Shown here: positions 45,473 to 56,469 of the stretch, one piece after another
Numbering within the stretch: position 1 is the stretch's first letter
How the letters are laid out: each line of letters begins with the position of its first letter
NCBI RefSeq assembly: GCF_003555505.1
Contig: NZ_CP032152.1
Location: 496,001 to 560,000 of the forward strand
Source of the DNA: Thermosynechococcus sichuanensis E542
Lineage (GTDB): Bacteria; Cyanobacteriota; Cyanobacteriia; Thermosynechococcales; Thermosynechococcaceae
Direction: 5' to 3'
Length of the DNA: 64,000 nucleotides
Translations under genes and position numbers: made by a program
Notes under the pieces: generated by a model
What the model saw: the letters and a program-made list of their open reading frames with translations, nothing else
Database searches by the model: none
What the model was told of the DNA's origin: nothing

Positions 45473-46432
45473 ATGTCATTGTTATTCTCTACCGAATCTA
45501 TTGAAACCAATTTCAAATCAGACACTCCCATTATTATTTTTTCTGGTGATGTCAATGATTTTGTTACACAGATCCCCGATAATTCGGTCGCTCTAATTGT
45601 GACTTCGCCCCCCTATAACCTAGGAAAAGCCTATGAGAATCGGCTTTCCATTGACCAATATCTAAAAATTCAATCTCAATTGATTAGTCAACTTCACCGT
45701 ATTTTAAGAGAAGATGGCAGTATTTGTTGGCAAGTAGGTAATTTCATTGCAGATGGGGAAGTGTATCCCCTTGATGTGCTCTACTATCCGATCTTCAAAG
45801 AGCTAGGGATGAAATTACGTAATCGCATTGTTTGGAAATTTGGACACGGATTACATGCCTCTAAGCGATTTTCAGGGCGTTACGAGACTATTCTATGGTT
45901 TACGAAATCTGATAATTACATCTTCAACCTTGACGCCGTTCGAGTTCCAGCAAAATACCCTGGCAAACGTCATTTCAAAGGTCCCAATAAGGGAAAGCCA
46001 TCGGGAAACCCGTTGGGAAAAAATCCCTCTGATGTCTGGGAAATCTTAGTCCAAGACTGGGAAGAGCTGGTCTGGGAGATTCCTAACGTCAAGTCTAACC
46101 ATCCAGAGAAAACGATCCACCCTTGCCAGTTTCCGATTGAGCTGGTTGAACGTTGCGTGCTGGCGCTGACGAATCAGGATGATTGGGTCTTCGATCCCTA
46201 TATGGGGGTTGGTTCTGCATTGATTGCTGCGCTCATGCATGATCGGCGGGCAATGGGTTGCGAAAGAGAAACAACCTATGTGGAGATAGCCCGTCAACGC
46301 ATTCAGGCGTATTACAATGGTACGCTCCGTTATCGCCCGATGGGCAAACCGATCTATCAGCCTACAGGAAAGGAGAAAGTCTCCCAAATTCCTGAAGAAT
46401 GGAAGGAGTCTTCCCAAGTGTTTGGAGTTTAG
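45473..46432 (+). CDS. Solitary DNA methyltransferase (beta class, SPPY type)
   Basis: 319 residues. Motif IV (VTSPPYNLG) is near residue 44, motif I (FDPYMGVGSALIAA) is near the C-terminus, so the order is beta class. SPPY is common in N4-cytosine enzymes but also occurs in adenine methylases, so the base is not fixed. The coding sequence is visibly more AT-rich than its neighbours and uses ATT, TTT and AAT codons, suggesting transfer. No restriction enzyme gene is next to it: upstream is NTRC, downstream a 158-base gap and smc. Confidence 0.87.
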   Translation: MSLLFSTESIETNFKSDTPIIIFSGDVNDFVTQIPDNSVALIVTSPPYNLGKAYENRLSIDQYLKIQSQLISQLHRILREDGSICWQVGNFIADGEVYPLDVLYYPIFKELGMKLRNRIVWKFGHGLHASKRFSGRYETILWFTKSDNYIFNLDAVRVPAKYPGKRHFKGPNKGKPSGNPLGKNPSDVWEILVQDWEELVWEIPNVKSNHPEKTIHPCQFPIELVERCVLALTNQDDWVFDPYMGVGSALIAALMHDRRAMGCERETTYVEIARQRIQAYYNGTLRYRPMGKPIYQPTGKEKVSQIPEEWKESSQVFGV

Positions 46433-46590
46433 AGCATCGTGGCGTTGCGGATATTGACATCCCTGTACTGGTACTGGGAATCACTGCCTGAGAAATAGGG
46501 CTGGCTAAACCGTTCATGGGCGATGTACTCAGCAATGACCTAGCTATGCTTTGCAGCTAGGATGTATATCGTTGAGCAGCGTCCTGAATT

Positions 46591-49500
46591 GTGTATATCA
46601 AGCAGTTAGAATTGACAAATTTTAAGTCCTTTGGCGGCACAACGGTGATTCCGCTGCTGCCGGGGTTTACGGTGATTTCAGGTCCCAATGGCTCAGGGAA
46701 GTCGAACCTCTTGGATGCGTTGCTCTTTGCCCTCGGCCTTGCAGGGTCTAAGGGGATGCGAGCTGAACGCCTGCCCGATTTGGTGAACCATAGCCAAACA
46801 CGACGCGGCCATAGTGTTATCGAAACGCGAGTCACGGTGACCTTTGCACTGGATGCCGAAACGGAATGGCGGGTGACGCGGCGACTGCGGGTAACCAAGC
46901 AGGGCACCTATACCTCGACCTATGCGGTGAATGATCAACCCTGCACGCTGAATGAATTGCACGATCAATTACAGGCGTTTTGTATCTACCCCCAAGGCTA
47001 TAACGTGGTTTTGCAGGGGGATGTCACCAGTATCATTTCGATGAATGCCAAGGCACGGCGGGAAATTATTGACGAATTGGCGGGGGTGGCGGATTTTGAC
47101 CGCAAGATTGCCCAAGCTCGCGAAAAATTAGATACGGTGAAGGAGCGCGAAGAACGCTTTCGCATTGTTGAGCAGGAATTGATTCAACAGCGCGATCGCC
47201 TGCAACGGGATCGCCTGCAAGCCGAGAAATATCAAGCCCTGCGGTTAGAACTGCAAGAGCGAGAGCAATGGCTACTGGTGCGCCAATGGCAAGCCCACGA
47301 AGCGCAAAAAGCGCAACTCCAAGCACAGATTCAGACGCTACAAAAAGAACAGGTTGAACGCCAAGTCCAACTGCAACAAAAGGCACGGGAGATTGAAACG
47401 GCAGCCGTCACGCTGGAACAACTGAATCAACAGGTGAAAGCCCTCGGTGAAGAAGAGTACCTCCGCCTGCAAGCAGCGTTGGCAGATCTCCACGCCCAAC
47501 AGCGGCAGTGTCAGCGCCAGCAAACCGCCTACCAACAGCAGCAGGAACAGTTGGGAAGACAACTCCAGCAACAACAGGCCCAGTACCATAGGCAACAGTT
47601 ACAGCAACAGCAACTGGCTGAAGCGTTAGAACAGCAACAGGGCGATCGCCCCCCTTTGGTGCAGGCGGTTGCAACTAGTCAAGCCACCCTCGATGCCCTA
47701 CGCCAGCAAGCTCAGGAGTTGAATACAGCAGCCCAAGCTTGGTTTCAGGAGCACAGCCAGCGGCGGCAGCGAATTGATGCCCTGATCCACGAACTGGAAC
47801 CGAGTCGCAGTGAACTCTCGCGTCTTCAGGAGCGATCGCAACAATTGCGGCAGCGGCAAGAGGAATTGCAGCAAGCGGCCACCACCTTAGAAGCCCAACA
47901 ATTGGAATTGCAAGACGCACTCACAACAGCCGCAGCAGCAGTTAAACAAGAGGAGCAGCAACTGCAAACCCTAGCCCAACAACTCGCTACAGCGCAGCAA
48001 CAATTAAGCTTGGTGGAAGAAACCTATCAACGCCTTGAGCGAGAACAGCGCCAAAAGCAGCGGGAACTGGATCAACTGGAAGCACGGCAACAGGCGGTAC
48101 AGGAAAGCCAAGGGAGTTTTGCAACGCGGCTGATTTTAGGTGCTGATCTCCCCGGCGTTTTAGGGCTGGTGGCACAACTGGGACAGGTGGAACCCCGCTA
48201 CCAACTGGCCTTGGAAATTGCGGCCGGGGCACGCCTAGGGAATATCGTTGTAGCAGATGACAGTGTGGCAGCAGCAGCGATCGCCATCCTCAAACGGGAA
48301 CGAGCCGGCAGAGCGACATTCTTGCCCCTGAACAAGATGGCACGCCCCAAACCCCTACCTCCCATTTCTTTAGAAGGCTGTGTTGACTATGCGCTGAATC
48401 TCGTCACATTTGAGCCGCAATATGCCCCCATTTTTGCCTATGTGTTTGGCAGCACGCTGGTCTTTGAGAGCCTTGAGGCGGCGCGACAATACTTAGGGCA
48501 ATATCGGATGGTCACCCTAGAGGGAGATTTACTGGAACCCTCAGGGGCAATGACCGGGGGCAGCTATAGTCGCACTAACACGCTCCGTTTTGGTCAGGGG
48601 GTCACCCCCCAGGAGTCAGCAGAAGTTCAACAGGTGCGCGATCGCCTTGGGGAATTGGAACGCCTATTAGATCGCCTCCTGCAAGAGCGCACGCAAAAAC
48701 AGGGGAGAGTGAACGATCTGAGCCAAGCTCTGAGTGAAGCTCGCCAAAGCCATCGCGATCGCCAGCGACAATGGGAGCAACTTCAGCAGCAACAGCAGCA
48801 CCTCAACCGCCAGCAAGCAGACTTATCGCGCCAACAGCAGCACATTAGCCAAGAGTTAACCGCCGCAGAAACTGAACTTGCTCACCTAGAGGCTCGCCTT
48901 CCAGAACTCGAAGCAGAACTCGCCGCTGAACGCCTTGCCCTCAATGCCCTTGAAGCCAATCCCAGCCATCAGCAGTGGCAACACCTTCAGGAACAGCTTC
49001 AGGCACAGGAGAAAATCCACGCTGACCATGTGGCCGCCCTGCAAGCGGTGGATCAAGCCTTGGGCGATCGCCACCGTCAACTCGAGCAACTGGCACGAGA
49101 CTTGCAACAAATAGCACAGGAGATGCAGCGACTACGCCAAGCCCAGCAGGAAACCCTTTATCAGCAGCAAGCCCTCGATCAGACCCTTGGGGACTTGACC
49201 ATGCAGATTCAAAGCACGCAAACTGCCCTCAGTGAGTTAGACGCCCGCCTAGGACAGCTTAGGAGCGATCGCGATCGCCAAGACTACCAACTACGGCAGT
49301 ATCAAAAGGACTACCAACAACTGGAATGGCAATACCAAAAAGCGATGGACACCCTCACCACCCTGCAAACCCAACTTCAGGAATTGAGTGCCATCGAGGC
49401 ACCCCCCTTACCCCAGCCCTTGCCGGAGGTACCTACCGATCTCTCCCTCAGCGACATTCAACAGCAGTGCCAAGCCCTCGAAAAACGGCTCCGCGCCATG

Positions 49501-50097
49501 GAACCCGTCAATATGCTGGCAATTCAGGAATTTGAGGAGACGCAAGGACGGCTCAATGAGCTACAGGAGAAGCTCGCCGTTCTCGCAGCCGAGCGCACAG
49601 AGATCTTACTGCGGATTGAGAACTTCACCACCCTGCGTCACCAGTCCTTCCGGGAAGCCTTTGATGCCGTGAATGCTAACTTCCAAACCATTTTTGCCAC
49701 CCTTTCCGATGGCGATGGTTATCTACAACTGGAAAGTCCCGAAGATCCCTTTGCTGGGGGTCTGAATCTGGTGGCGCATCCCAAGGGGAAACCCGTCCAG
49801 CGCTTGGCCTCAATGTCCGGGGGAGAAAAATCCCTAACCGCTCTCAGTTTTATCTTTGCCCTACAACGCTATCGCCCCTCCCCCTTCTATGCCTTTGATG
49901 AAGTGGATATGTTTCTCGATGGTGCCAACGTCGAGCGCCTTGCCAAAATGATTCAACAGCAGAGCCAAGAGGCACAGTTTATTGTTGTCAGTCTGCGGCG
50001 ACCAATGATTGAAGCAGCTCAGCGCACCATTGGTGTCACCCAAGCCCGGGGTCAACATACCCAAGTCATTGGCCTCGATTTGACGGCTCACCATTGA
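46591..50097 (+). CDS. smc: Chromosome segregation ATPase SMC
   Basis: 1168 residues, complete. N-terminal Walker A (GPNGSGKSN) is near residue 31. A long coiled coil rich in Gln and Glu follows (about 170-500). The hinge (about 510-660) includes [16 protein letters not shown] and GAMTGGSYS. The return coiled coil comes next. The C-terminal head has the signature [17 protein letters not shown] and Walker [13 protein letters not shown]. Start is GTG 46591. It acts with ScpA and ScpB to organise the chromosome; neither is in the window. Confidence 0.97.
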   Translation: MYIKQLELTNFKSFGGTTVIPLLPGFTVISGPNGSGKSNLLDALLFALGLAGSKGMRAERLPDLVNHSQTRRGHSVIETRVTVTFALDAETEWRVTRRLRVTKQGTYTSTYAVNDQPCTLNELHDQLQAFCIYPQGYNVVLQGDVTSIISMNAKARREIIDELAGVADFDRKIAQAREKLDTVKEREERFRIVEQELIQQRDRLQRDRLQAEKYQALRLELQEREQWLLVRQWQAHEAQKAQLQAQIQTLQKEQVERQVQLQQKAREIETAAVTLEQLNQQVKALGEEEYLRLQAALADLHAQQRQCQRQQTAYQQQQEQLGRQLQQQQAQYHRQQLQQQQLAEALEQQQGDRPPLVQAVATSQATLDALRQQAQELNTAAQAWFQEHSQRRQRIDALIHELEPSRSELSRLQERSQQLRQRQEELQQAATTLEAQQLELQDALTTAAAAVKQEEQQLQTLAQQLATAQQQLSLVEETYQRLEREQRQKQRELDQLEARQQAVQESQGSFATRLILGADLPGVLGLVAQLGQVEPRYQLALEIAAGARLGNIVVADDSVAAAAIAILKRERAGRATFLPLNKMARPKPLPPISLEGCVDYALNLVTFEPQYAPIFAYVFGSTLVFESLEAARQYLGQYRMVTLEGDLLEPSGAMTGGSYSRTNTLRFGQGVTPQESAEVQQVRDRLGELERLLDRLLQERTQKQGRVNDLSQALSEARQSHRDRQRQWEQLQQQQQHLNRQQADLSRQQQHISQELTAAETELAHLEARLPELEAELAAERLALNALEANPSHQQWQHLQEQLQAQEKIHADHVAALQAVDQALGDRHRQLEQLARDLQQIAQEMQRLRQAQQETLYQQQALDQTLGDLTMQIQSTQTALSELDARLGQLRSDRDRQDYQLRQYQKDYQQLEWQYQKAMDTLTTLQTQLQELSAIEAPPLPQPLPEVPTDLSLSDIQQQCQALEKRLRAMEPVNMLAIQEFEETQGRLNELQEKLAVLAAERTEILLRIENFTTLRHQSFREAFDAVNANFQTIFATLSDGDGYLQLESPEDPFAGGLNLVAHPKGKPVQRLASMSGGEKSLTALSFIFALQRYRPSPFYAFDEVDMFLDGANVERLAKMIQQQSQEAQFIVVSLRRPMIEAAQRTIGVTQARGQHTQVIGLDLTAHH

Positions 50098-50218
50098 CGC
50101 CTGACGGTGTCTGAAAAATCATTTCTAGAATTTTGATAGTTGATCGGCGTGGATCGTAGTGGAACAGTAGAATCCATTTAACTGTCAAAACCTCCAAGTT
50201 CTGCTGAGGAGTGTCCCT

Positions 50219-50836
50219 ATGAAATACTGGCAACAATTTGGCCTGAGCCTATTGACCGTGGCCTGTTTGGGAGCCATTGCCCCTCGGCCTGCCCAAGCCA
50301 ATATGTTTACACAAACGGAAGTGGATCAAAGCCGCTATGTGGTGATGGCTGTGCCCCTTGCACGCGGTGGGTATCGCCTACTGGTGGTCGAGCAAATCAA
50401 GGATACTCGTCCCTGCTGGAGTGAATCGGGGAGTAACCCCGTAGTGATTGATCCCCTGCTCACAACGTTTGACTTCACCGGCATTTGTGGTCGAGCCACG
50501 GATAGCAATGGTTACTCAATTCGGGTGGCACAAGAAGATCTAGGGTTGCGATATAGTCTGCGCATTGAACAGGGGAATGGCGAGTTGCTCCTTGTTGGCA
50601 GCAGCAATCGCGGTGGTCCGCGGATGATCATTGGCCGCACCCACGGTATGCAGGAAGGGCAATTTCTGAAGTTTCAACTGGAACCCACTTGGCGATTAAC
50701 GCGGCGCACCTATGAAGGACAGGTGCTCGGCCATGTCTATTTCACCAATGACTCTTGGGAAGCGGCAACGGGAAGTGCGCCTACCCCTGTCGGCACCGAA
50801 ACCAACGTGATTCTCGTACCCGCACCGCAAAGCTAG
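50219..50836 (+). CDS. DUF3747 exported protein
   Basis: 205 residues with a signal peptide (residues 1-27, ending PAQA). Family pattern: MFTQTEVDQSRYVVMAVPL, then LLVVEQIKDTRPCW and FTGICGRATDSNGYSIR. Two conserved cysteines could form a disulfide outside the cytoplasm. Function is unknown; the family is cyanobacterial. GAGGAG upstream is a strong ribosome-binding site. Confidence 0.8.
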   Translation: MKYWQQFGLSLLTVACLGAIAPRPAQANMFTQTEVDQSRYVVMAVPLARGGYRLLVVEQIKDTRPCWSESGSNPVVIDPLLTTFDFTGICGRATDSNGYSIRVAQEDLGLRYSLRIEQGNGELLLVGSSNRGGPRMIIGRTHGMQEGQFLKFQLEPTWRLTRRTYEGQVLGHVYFTNDSWEAATGSAPTPVGTETNVILVPAPQS

Positions 50837-50838
50837 GC

Positions 50839-51297
50839 TTAACGTTGCTTCATTGCCCGCTCCATTTCCCGTTTATCCTGCCGCTGCTTGAGGTCTTGGC
50901 GCTTATCGTGGAGCTTCTTGCCACGGGCAAGCCCCAAAGAGACCTTAACTCGGCCATTTTTGAGGTACAGTTTCAGGGGCACAAGGGTTAGCCCTTTTTG
51001 TTCAACTTTGCCCACTAGCTTACGGATTTCCTGCTTGTGGAGAAGGAGCTTGCGATCGCGCAGCGGATCATGGTTGTAGGATTGGTTAGTACTCTCGTGG
51101 GGGGAGATGTGGACATTCATCAACCACGCTTCCCCATTGCGGATGCGGGCAAAGCCATCCCGTAAATTCACCTTGCCAGCGCGAATGGACTTGACCTCAG
51201 TGCCGAGCAAGACGAGACCACACTCATAGGTTTCCAGAATTTCGTATTGAAAGCGCGCTTGGCGATTTTCACTCAGGACTTTGACGCTATCACCCAT
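50839..51297 (-). CDS. smpB: SsrA-binding protein SmpB
   Basis: 152 residues, family length. It delivers tmRNA to stalled ribosomes. Motifs are [36 protein letters not shown] and the C-terminal [18 protein letters not shown]. The tmRNA gene itself is not in the window. It converges with the DUF3747 gene with a two-base gap. Confidence 0.97.
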   Translation of the reverse strand: MGDSVKVLSENRQARFQYEILETYECGLVLLGTEVKSIRAGKVNLRDGFARIRNGEAWLMNVHISPHESTNQSYNHDPLRDRKLLLHKQEIRKLVGKVEQKGLTLVPLKLYLKNGRVKVSLGLARGKKLHDKRQDLKQRQDKREMERAMKQR

Positions 51298-51400
51298 TTG
51301 AGACTCGCAAGGGTATTGCCAATATACCGTAGTTTAGGGGTAGGGGAAGTTTTCATCTTATCACTGTGCTCCCACCTCCTTGCTGAATGGTTGTGACGCC

Positions 51401-52021
51401 ATGCCCAAGCCGCAGCAGTTAGAATTCTTGCAAGCCCTGCCCTTGATTGCAGTGGTGCGGGCTCCTGATCCTGCTGAAGCGATCGCCCGCGCTCAAGGGT
51501 ATATTCAAGCGGGCTTCACCTGTCTAGAGGTGACTTGGACAACGCCTAATGCTGCTGGGATCTTGCAACAGCTTCGTCAAGACTATCTCCACTGTACGAT
51601 AGGCGCTGCCAGTCTCAAAACACCAGAGATGGCCGAGGAAGCGATCGCCACTGGCGCGCAATTTCTAGTGACTCCCCATACAGCCATAGAGGTGGTTCCC
51701 CTTGCGCGGGAGGCAAGCTGCCCCCTAATTTTAGGCGCATTGACACCAACGGAAATTTTCCACGCTTGGCAAGCTGGCGCAACCGCAGTTAAGGTGTTTC
51801 CAATCATGGCGGTGGGAGGTGCCAGCTATCTGCGAGCCTTGCGACCCTTGTTTGCTGAGATTCCCTTGATTCCCTGTGGGGGTATTGGTTGGGAAGATGT
51901 GGTGCCCCTCTGGAGAGCGGGGGCGATCGCCATCGGTATGGGTAGTCAGCTCAGCACCGATGTGGCCACCCTTAAGCAGCAGGTGGCTCAGGCTCGTCAG
52001 GCCTATCAGGAGCAGGGGTAA
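51401..52021 (+). CDS. eda: KDPG/KHG aldolase
   Basis: 206 residues from ATG 51401; an in-frame ATG at 51380 adds seven residues. Class I aldolase that splits 2-keto-3-deoxy-6-phosphogluconate, the last step of the Entner-Doudoroff route, or 4-hydroxy-2-oxoglutarate. Catalytic Glu in CLEVTWTT and Schiff-base Lys in AVKVFPI are present, with IPCGGIG phosphate binding. The 3' end overlaps the DUF1997 gene by 50 bases on the other strand. Confidence 0.9.
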   Translation: MPKPQQLEFLQALPLIAVVRAPDPAEAIARAQGYIQAGFTCLEVTWTTPNAAGILQQLRQDYLHCTIGAASLKTPEMAEEAIATGAQFLVTPHTAIEVVPLAREASCPLILGALTPTEIFHAWQAGATAVKVFPIMAVGGASYLRALRPLFAEIPLIPCGGIGWEDVVPLWRAGAIAIGMGSQLSTDVATLKQQVAQARQAYQEQG

Positions 52022-52664
52022 GGGTGCGCACTCGTTCAGCATGGAATCGCTTACGCCGCCAGCGTTTGCCCAAATCTAGACCAATGGTTTTGTGAAAATC
52101 ATCCTGCACCTTGGCCGTGAGGCGGTAGGACACTTGGCGAACAATTTGAGCCAAGACGCGGTTGCCTGTCCCCTGAATCAGACCATGGGGCAGACGGTAG
52201 ATAAACCGCGGAAAGTACATCTCCACCCGCAAATCCAGTTCCCAATTGACCCGCGTGTAGTCAATTACATTCAGGGCTAGTAGGTCGCTATCGGTCTCAG
52301 GGGTGGCTCGCATCGGTACCAAGGCCATGGCCGCTTGAAAATTCACCTCGTAGTTCAAAAATGGCTGTTCGGGCACAGGAATCGTTTCAATGCGATAGAC
52401 CCCCTCCTCTTGGGGTAGCAGGTGTAGTCCAATTTTAGGTTCCACTTCATAGCCATGGGAACCATAGCGGCCAATGGTGAGAATGTAGCCATGCGTACCC
52501 ACAGGTTCTGTTTTCATAGGATGGGCACAGCGGTGAAACCATTCTTGGTGATTGTTCAGATAGGTTTCGTAGCGTTGCACTGGCGCATAGACTTCCATCC
52601 AGCCTTGGAATTGGTTGTGAAAAATAAAGGGGGGTAGCTTTATCCCGTCTTGGGCATCGGTCAT
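51972..52664 (-). CDS. DUF1997 family protein
   Basis: 230 residues, soluble, beta-rich, with the cyanobacterial/plastid DUF1997 pattern: a VYAPVQRYETYLNNHQEWFHR start and repeated YEVEPKIGLHLLP and YEVNFQAAMALVP segments. The C-terminus is basic (GKRWRRKRFHAERVR). Function is unknown. The gene is convergent with eda. Confidence 0.85.
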   Translation of the reverse strand: MTDAQDGIKLPPFIFHNQFQGWMEVYAPVQRYETYLNNHQEWFHRCAHPMKTEPVGTHGYILTIGRYGSHGYEVEPKIGLHLLPQEEGVYRIETIPVPEQPFLNYEVNFQAAMALVPMRATPETDSDLLALNVIDYTRVNWELDLRVEMYFPRFIYRLPHGLIQGTGNRVLAQIVRQVSYRLTAKVQDDFHKTIGLDLGKRWRRKRFHAERVRTLTPAPDRPDEPEPPAA

Positions 52665-52809
52665 AGCATTACATCAGCATTTGGCGATTTTGATCCTGAC
52701 ATATGGCTGGGGGCGATCGCTACTGCGAGGAACTTTGGCAATGTCGTCCCTGTCCACGGGTTAGTTTACGTTTCGTTACATTACTATTCAGTTGCTTGAG
52801 GCTCCAGCA

Positions 52810-54882
52810 ATGCCCACCGTTCCTCCTTGGTTGGCCATTGAACATTTAGACAAACCATGGATCTTTTGGCCATTGTGCTTGATGGTGGTTCTCAGCAGTG
52901 GCATTTTGCGCTGGGGGAAGGTACAGCAGCAGTGGGCGCGGGTTATTGTCGTTGGCAGTTTGATGGCTCTGATGGTGCATTATCTGCTGTGGCGATCGCT
53001 GGCCACCCTCAATCTGCGCACTCCCCTAGAGGCTACTGTCAGCCTACTTCTATTGGGCATTGAAGGGTTTATGATGGCGGGCTATGGCCTGCAACTCTAC
53101 CTGCTCTTACATATCAAAAATCGTCGCCCTGAAGCCGATGCCGCTGCCCTTGCGGTCAAAAGTGGCCATTATCAGCCTTGGGTAGATATTTTTATTCCCA
53201 CCTACAATGAACCCCTGACAATTTTGCGACGCACGATTGTTGCTTGCCAAGCCCTCGACTATCCCCACAAGCGGATTTATGTGCTTGACGATACCCGTCG
53301 CCCTGCCCTTCAGGAATTAGCCCGTGAACTGGGCTGTGAGTACCTCAGCCGTCCCGACAATCGCCATGCCAAGGCGGGCAACCTCAACCATGCCCTTACG
53401 CAAACCAAGGGGGAACTGATTGCGGTTTTTGATGCTGATTTTGTTCCCACGCGCAACTTTCTCACCCGCACTGTCGGCTTTTTTCAGACCGCTGATATTG
53501 GCCTTGTGCAAACCTACCAAAGCTTTTACAACCCCGATCCCATTGCCCGTAACCTTGGCCTTGAGGATCACCTGCCCCAAGAGGTGGAAATCTTCTCCCG
53601 TCATTATCAGGTTCTACGGGACAGTATTGAAACAGCGCTGTGCTACGGCAGTTCCTTTGTGGTGCGGCGATCGGCGCTAGAGGCCATTGGTGGCTTTGTC
53701 ACTGAATCCCTCAGTGAGGACTACTACACAGGAATTCAACTAGCGGCAGCAGGTTACCGCCTGATTTACCTAAATGAAAGTCTCAGCGCGGGCTTGTGTG
53801 CAGAGGACATGGCAGCCCACATTCGTCAACGTCAACGCTGGGCACGGGGCACCCTGCAAGGCTTATTCATTGCGGCAAGTCCACTACGGGTACCCAATCT
53901 CACTTGGCTGCAGCGCCTTGCTCACCTCGAGGGGATCACCCAGTGGTTCCACAGTCCGATGCGTTTGCTGTTGCTGCTGTTGCCTTTGATGGCTGCCTTC
54001 TGGGGGGTGGTTCCCCTTGAAACCACGCTGCGGCAGTGGCTCTACTATTTTGTGCCCTACTACTGGCTGCTGTTGAGTACATTCCGCTGGCTGAATGGTC
54101 AAAGTCGCTCTGCTTTGGTGTCCGATCTTTATGCCGTGCTTCAGTGTGTACCGTTGACACTGACGGTGATTGACACGGTGTTGCGTCCCTTTGGTCGCGG
54201 TTTTTGGGTCACCCCCAAGGGAAGTTATCGCGATCGCTACCATTTTCAGTGGCACCTTGCGGCGCCGCTCCTTATACTTTTTGTTCTCTCTATTGCTGCT
54301 GCTGTATTGAATTGGCAGGCCTTACACACCAAAGGACTCCTGCTGGCTTGGGTCTGGAACCTCTACAATCTGGTGATTCTGGCACTTGCCCTCTACAGCC
54401 TTATCGAACGCCCCCGTCCCGATCCCTACGATTGGCTCAATGTGCAGCAGACCGTTGAACTGCATCTCGCTTGGGATCAAACCACTGCCCTGTGGGGCAA
54501 GACAATTCGCCTTTCTGAAGGGGGTGCTATTGTTCAGCTCCACCAACCCCTCCCCCCCTCCGCAATGGGGATGCCCCTCACCTGTCGGCTTTTGGAGGCA
54601 GGCATTGACCTCAGTGGCCAAATTGTTAATCTGACCAATCAAACAACCCTAGAGATTTACTTTGACCCTCTCACCTCCCCTCAGTACCGCCAATTGGTCG
54701 CCTTACTTTTTTCTGAACCCAACCGCTGGCACTGGCAGCAAGCCCCCAATGAATTGCAAACCCTGTGGCTGCTCCTGCGCACTCTTCTCTTGCCTCCCCT
54801 CGTTCGTCACTGGATGCGGAGACCCCCCTCTGCTCAGGCAAAAGCATGGCATCGTGCCTACAGCTATGTCAACGAAAAATGA
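52810..54882 (+). CDS. Cellulose-synthase-like glycosyltransferase (GT2, BcsA type)
   Basis: 690 residues from ATG 52810 with GAGG 8 bases upstream; TTG 52792 is an alternative. N-terminal membrane helices precede a GT2 catalytic domain (about residues 115-360). The D, D, D, QxxRW set is visible: YVLDDTRRP, FDADFVP, a TESLSEDYY motif and QRQRWARG. Further helices and a C-terminal PilZ-like region (about 560-650) follow; the RxxxR c-di-GMP motif is not clear. It probably polymerises a beta-glucan for the cell surface. No BcsB or BcsZ gene is adjacent. Confidence 0.9.
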   Translation: MPTVPPWLAIEHLDKPWIFWPLCLMVVLSSGILRWGKVQQQWARVIVVGSLMALMVHYLLWRSLATLNLRTPLEATVSLLLLGIEGFMMAGYGLQLYLLLHIKNRRPEADAAALAVKSGHYQPWVDIFIPTYNEPLTILRRTIVACQALDYPHKRIYVLDDTRRPALQELARELGCEYLSRPDNRHAKAGNLNHALTQTKGELIAVFDADFVPTRNFLTRTVGFFQTADIGLVQTYQSFYNPDPIARNLGLEDHLPQEVEIFSRHYQVLRDSIETALCYGSSFVVRRSALEAIGGFVTESLSEDYYTGIQLAAAGYRLIYLNESLSAGLCAEDMAAHIRQRQRWARGTLQGLFIAASPLRVPNLTWLQRLAHLEGITQWFHSPMRLLLLLLPLMAAFWGVVPLETTLRQWLYYFVPYYWLLLSTFRWLNGQSRSALVSDLYAVLQCVPLTLTVIDTVLRPFGRGFWVTPKGSYRDRYHFQWHLAAPLLILFVLSIAAAVLNWQALHTKGLLLAWVWNLYNLVILALALYSLIERPRPDPYDWLNVQQTVELHLAWDQTTALWGKTIRLSEGGAIVQLHQPLPPSAMGMPLTCRLLEAGIDLSGQIVNLTNQTTLEIYFDPLTSPQYRQLVALLFSEPNRWHWQQAPNELQTLWLLLRTLLLPPLVRHWMRRPPSAQAKAWHRAYSYVNEK

Positions 54883-55028
54883 AAAATGATTTGTGCCAGC
54901 TTTAGGCTTCTGGGTGCCCCTTAGTAAAGCAATTTTCTGGCCAGTATTTTAAGATTTGTTAGAAGAAAATTTATTTTTGCGATCAATATCTGGGAAAATT
55001 GCATTGAGATATACAGGATTAAGCACAG

Positions 55029-55715
55029 ATGCATTGGCAAGTGGCTTGGAAAAACGGCATTCGCTATCTTTTGCTGGCTCTGTTCGCGAGTACGTTGTGG
55101 GTCACCCCCGTTTGGGCAACCAGCGCGATCGATATCCCCTTTCCGGGAACAACAGCCGGGGTCATTGATGAGGGTAATGTTCTCAGTGCCGTTACCCAGG
55201 GCAGTGTCGGGCGATCGCTCCAAGACCTCGCTAAGACAACGGGCATCAATGTTCACGTTGTTACACTGCACCGCCTCGACTATGGTGAAACCCCCCAGAG
55301 CTTTGTGGATGACCTCTTTAGCCAGTGGTTTCCCGATCCGAAGTCCCAAGCCAATCAAGTGATCATTGCCCTCGATACCGTCACCAATGGCACAGCCATT
55401 CACTATGGCGATGCTGTGGCCGAACGCCTGAATCCTGAAACTGCTGAAAGTATTGTCCAAGAAACAATGCGGGTGCCCCTGCGGGACGGCAACTACAATC
55501 AATCAGTGCTTGACACCGTCGATCGCCTTGCGAAAGTCCTCAAAGGCGAACCCGATCCAGGCCCCCCCGTTGTGCGAGAAACCGTTGTCGAAAAAACCTA
55601 CAAGAGCAAAGAGGAAACCGACGATCGCTCCGCCACAATTATCGTGGTTGCTTTGCTGATCGCCGCTACAGTGATCCCAATGGTGACATACTTTATGTAT
55701 CAAGGATCATCGTAG
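55029..55715 (+). CDS. Psb32-like TPM-domain protein
   Basis: 228 residues. A signal peptide or anchor (about residues 12-31, VWA) precedes a TPM/TLP18.3 domain (about 45-180: [30 protein letters not shown]). A C-terminal membrane helix (205-223) gives a luminal domain anchored at its end. Psb32 of cyanobacteria protects photosystem II from damage and aids repair; that role is inferred from homology. It lies 19 bases upstream of comB. Confidence 0.85.
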   Translation: MHWQVAWKNGIRYLLLALFASTLWVTPVWATSAIDIPFPGTTAGVIDEGNVLSAVTQGSVGRSLQDLAKTTGINVHVVTLHRLDYGETPQSFVDDLFSQWFPDPKSQANQVIIALDTVTNGTAIHYGDAVAERLNPETAESIVQETMRVPLRDGNYNQSVLDTVDRLAKVLKGEPDPGPPVVRETVVEKTYKSKEETDDRSATIIVVALLIAATVIPMVTYFMYQGSS

Positions 55716-55734
55716 CCAAGCTCCCCTTCCATTT

Positions 55735-56469
55735 ATGAAAATCTATACCTACCACACACCAGAGCGTGTACCAGCCGACTGGCAACCCGACTGTGCCATT
55801 GCTGTTGATGTCCTGCGGGCAACCACCACGATCGCCACTGCCCTTGCCGCTGGCGCAGAAGCTGTCCAAGTCTTTAGTGATCTGGCAGAGTTAGAACAAG
55901 TCAGTCAGCAGTGGCCGGCAGCCAAGCGGATTCGCGTCGGTGAACGGGGTGGGAAAAAAGTTGCCGGTTTTGATATGGGCAATTCCCCCGCTGAGTGTGT
56001 ACCTGAGCGTGTGAAAGGGTGTCGCCTCTTTATGAGCACCACCAATGGCACCCGTTCCCTTGAGCGCATTCAAGCCAGTCCCCTCGTTCTCGCCGCTGCC
56101 CTCGTTAATCGTGCTGCTGTTGCTGAGTTTGTCCAAAAGCATCAACCAGAAACCATTTGGATTGTCGGTTCCGGCTGGGAAGGCAGCTACTCCCTTGAAG
56201 ATACCGTCTGTGCCGGGGCGCTGATTCATCACCTCTGGGGTCAGCAGGATGCCCCCCTTGAAACCCTTGCCGGCAATGACGAAACCATTGCTGCCACTGC
56301 TTTGTACCGCTACTACCAAGAGGATCTATTGACCCTCTTTCACCATTCCAGCCACGGACAGCGCCTGCTTAGCCTTGGCAATGAAGCGGATCTCAAATAC
56401 TGTGCCCAAGTGGATATTCTGGCAATTGTACCGTGGCAAGTTGCTCCCAAACTCTTGACTAAGGCCTAG
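55735..56469 (+). CDS. comB: 2-phosphosulfolactate phosphatase (ComB family)
   Basis: 244 residues with ComB features: [18 protein letters not shown], the conserved [25 protein letters not shown] and [20 protein letters not shown]. In methanogens ComB makes sulfolactate for coenzyme M. Cyanobacteria do not make coenzyme M, so the physiological substrate is uncertain. Last 11 bases overlap the 3' end of ubiA. Confidence 0.88.
   Translation: MKIYTYHTPERVPADWQPDCAIAVDVLRATTTIATALAAGAEAVQVFSDLAELEQVSQQWPAAKRIRVGERGGKKVAGFDMGNSPAECVPERVKGCRLFMSTTNGTRSLERIQASPLVLAAALVNRAAVAEFVQKHQPETIWIVGSGWEGSYSLEDTVCAGALIHHLWGQQDAPLETLAGNDETIAATALYRYYQEDLLTLFHHSSHGQRLLSLGNEADLKYCAQVDILAIVPWQVAPKLLTKA

Noticed and set aside
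45282-46590. Restriction-modification system around the methyltransferase
   Set aside because: Neither flank holds an endonuclease gene; 46433-46590 is too short and shows only short frames with stops.
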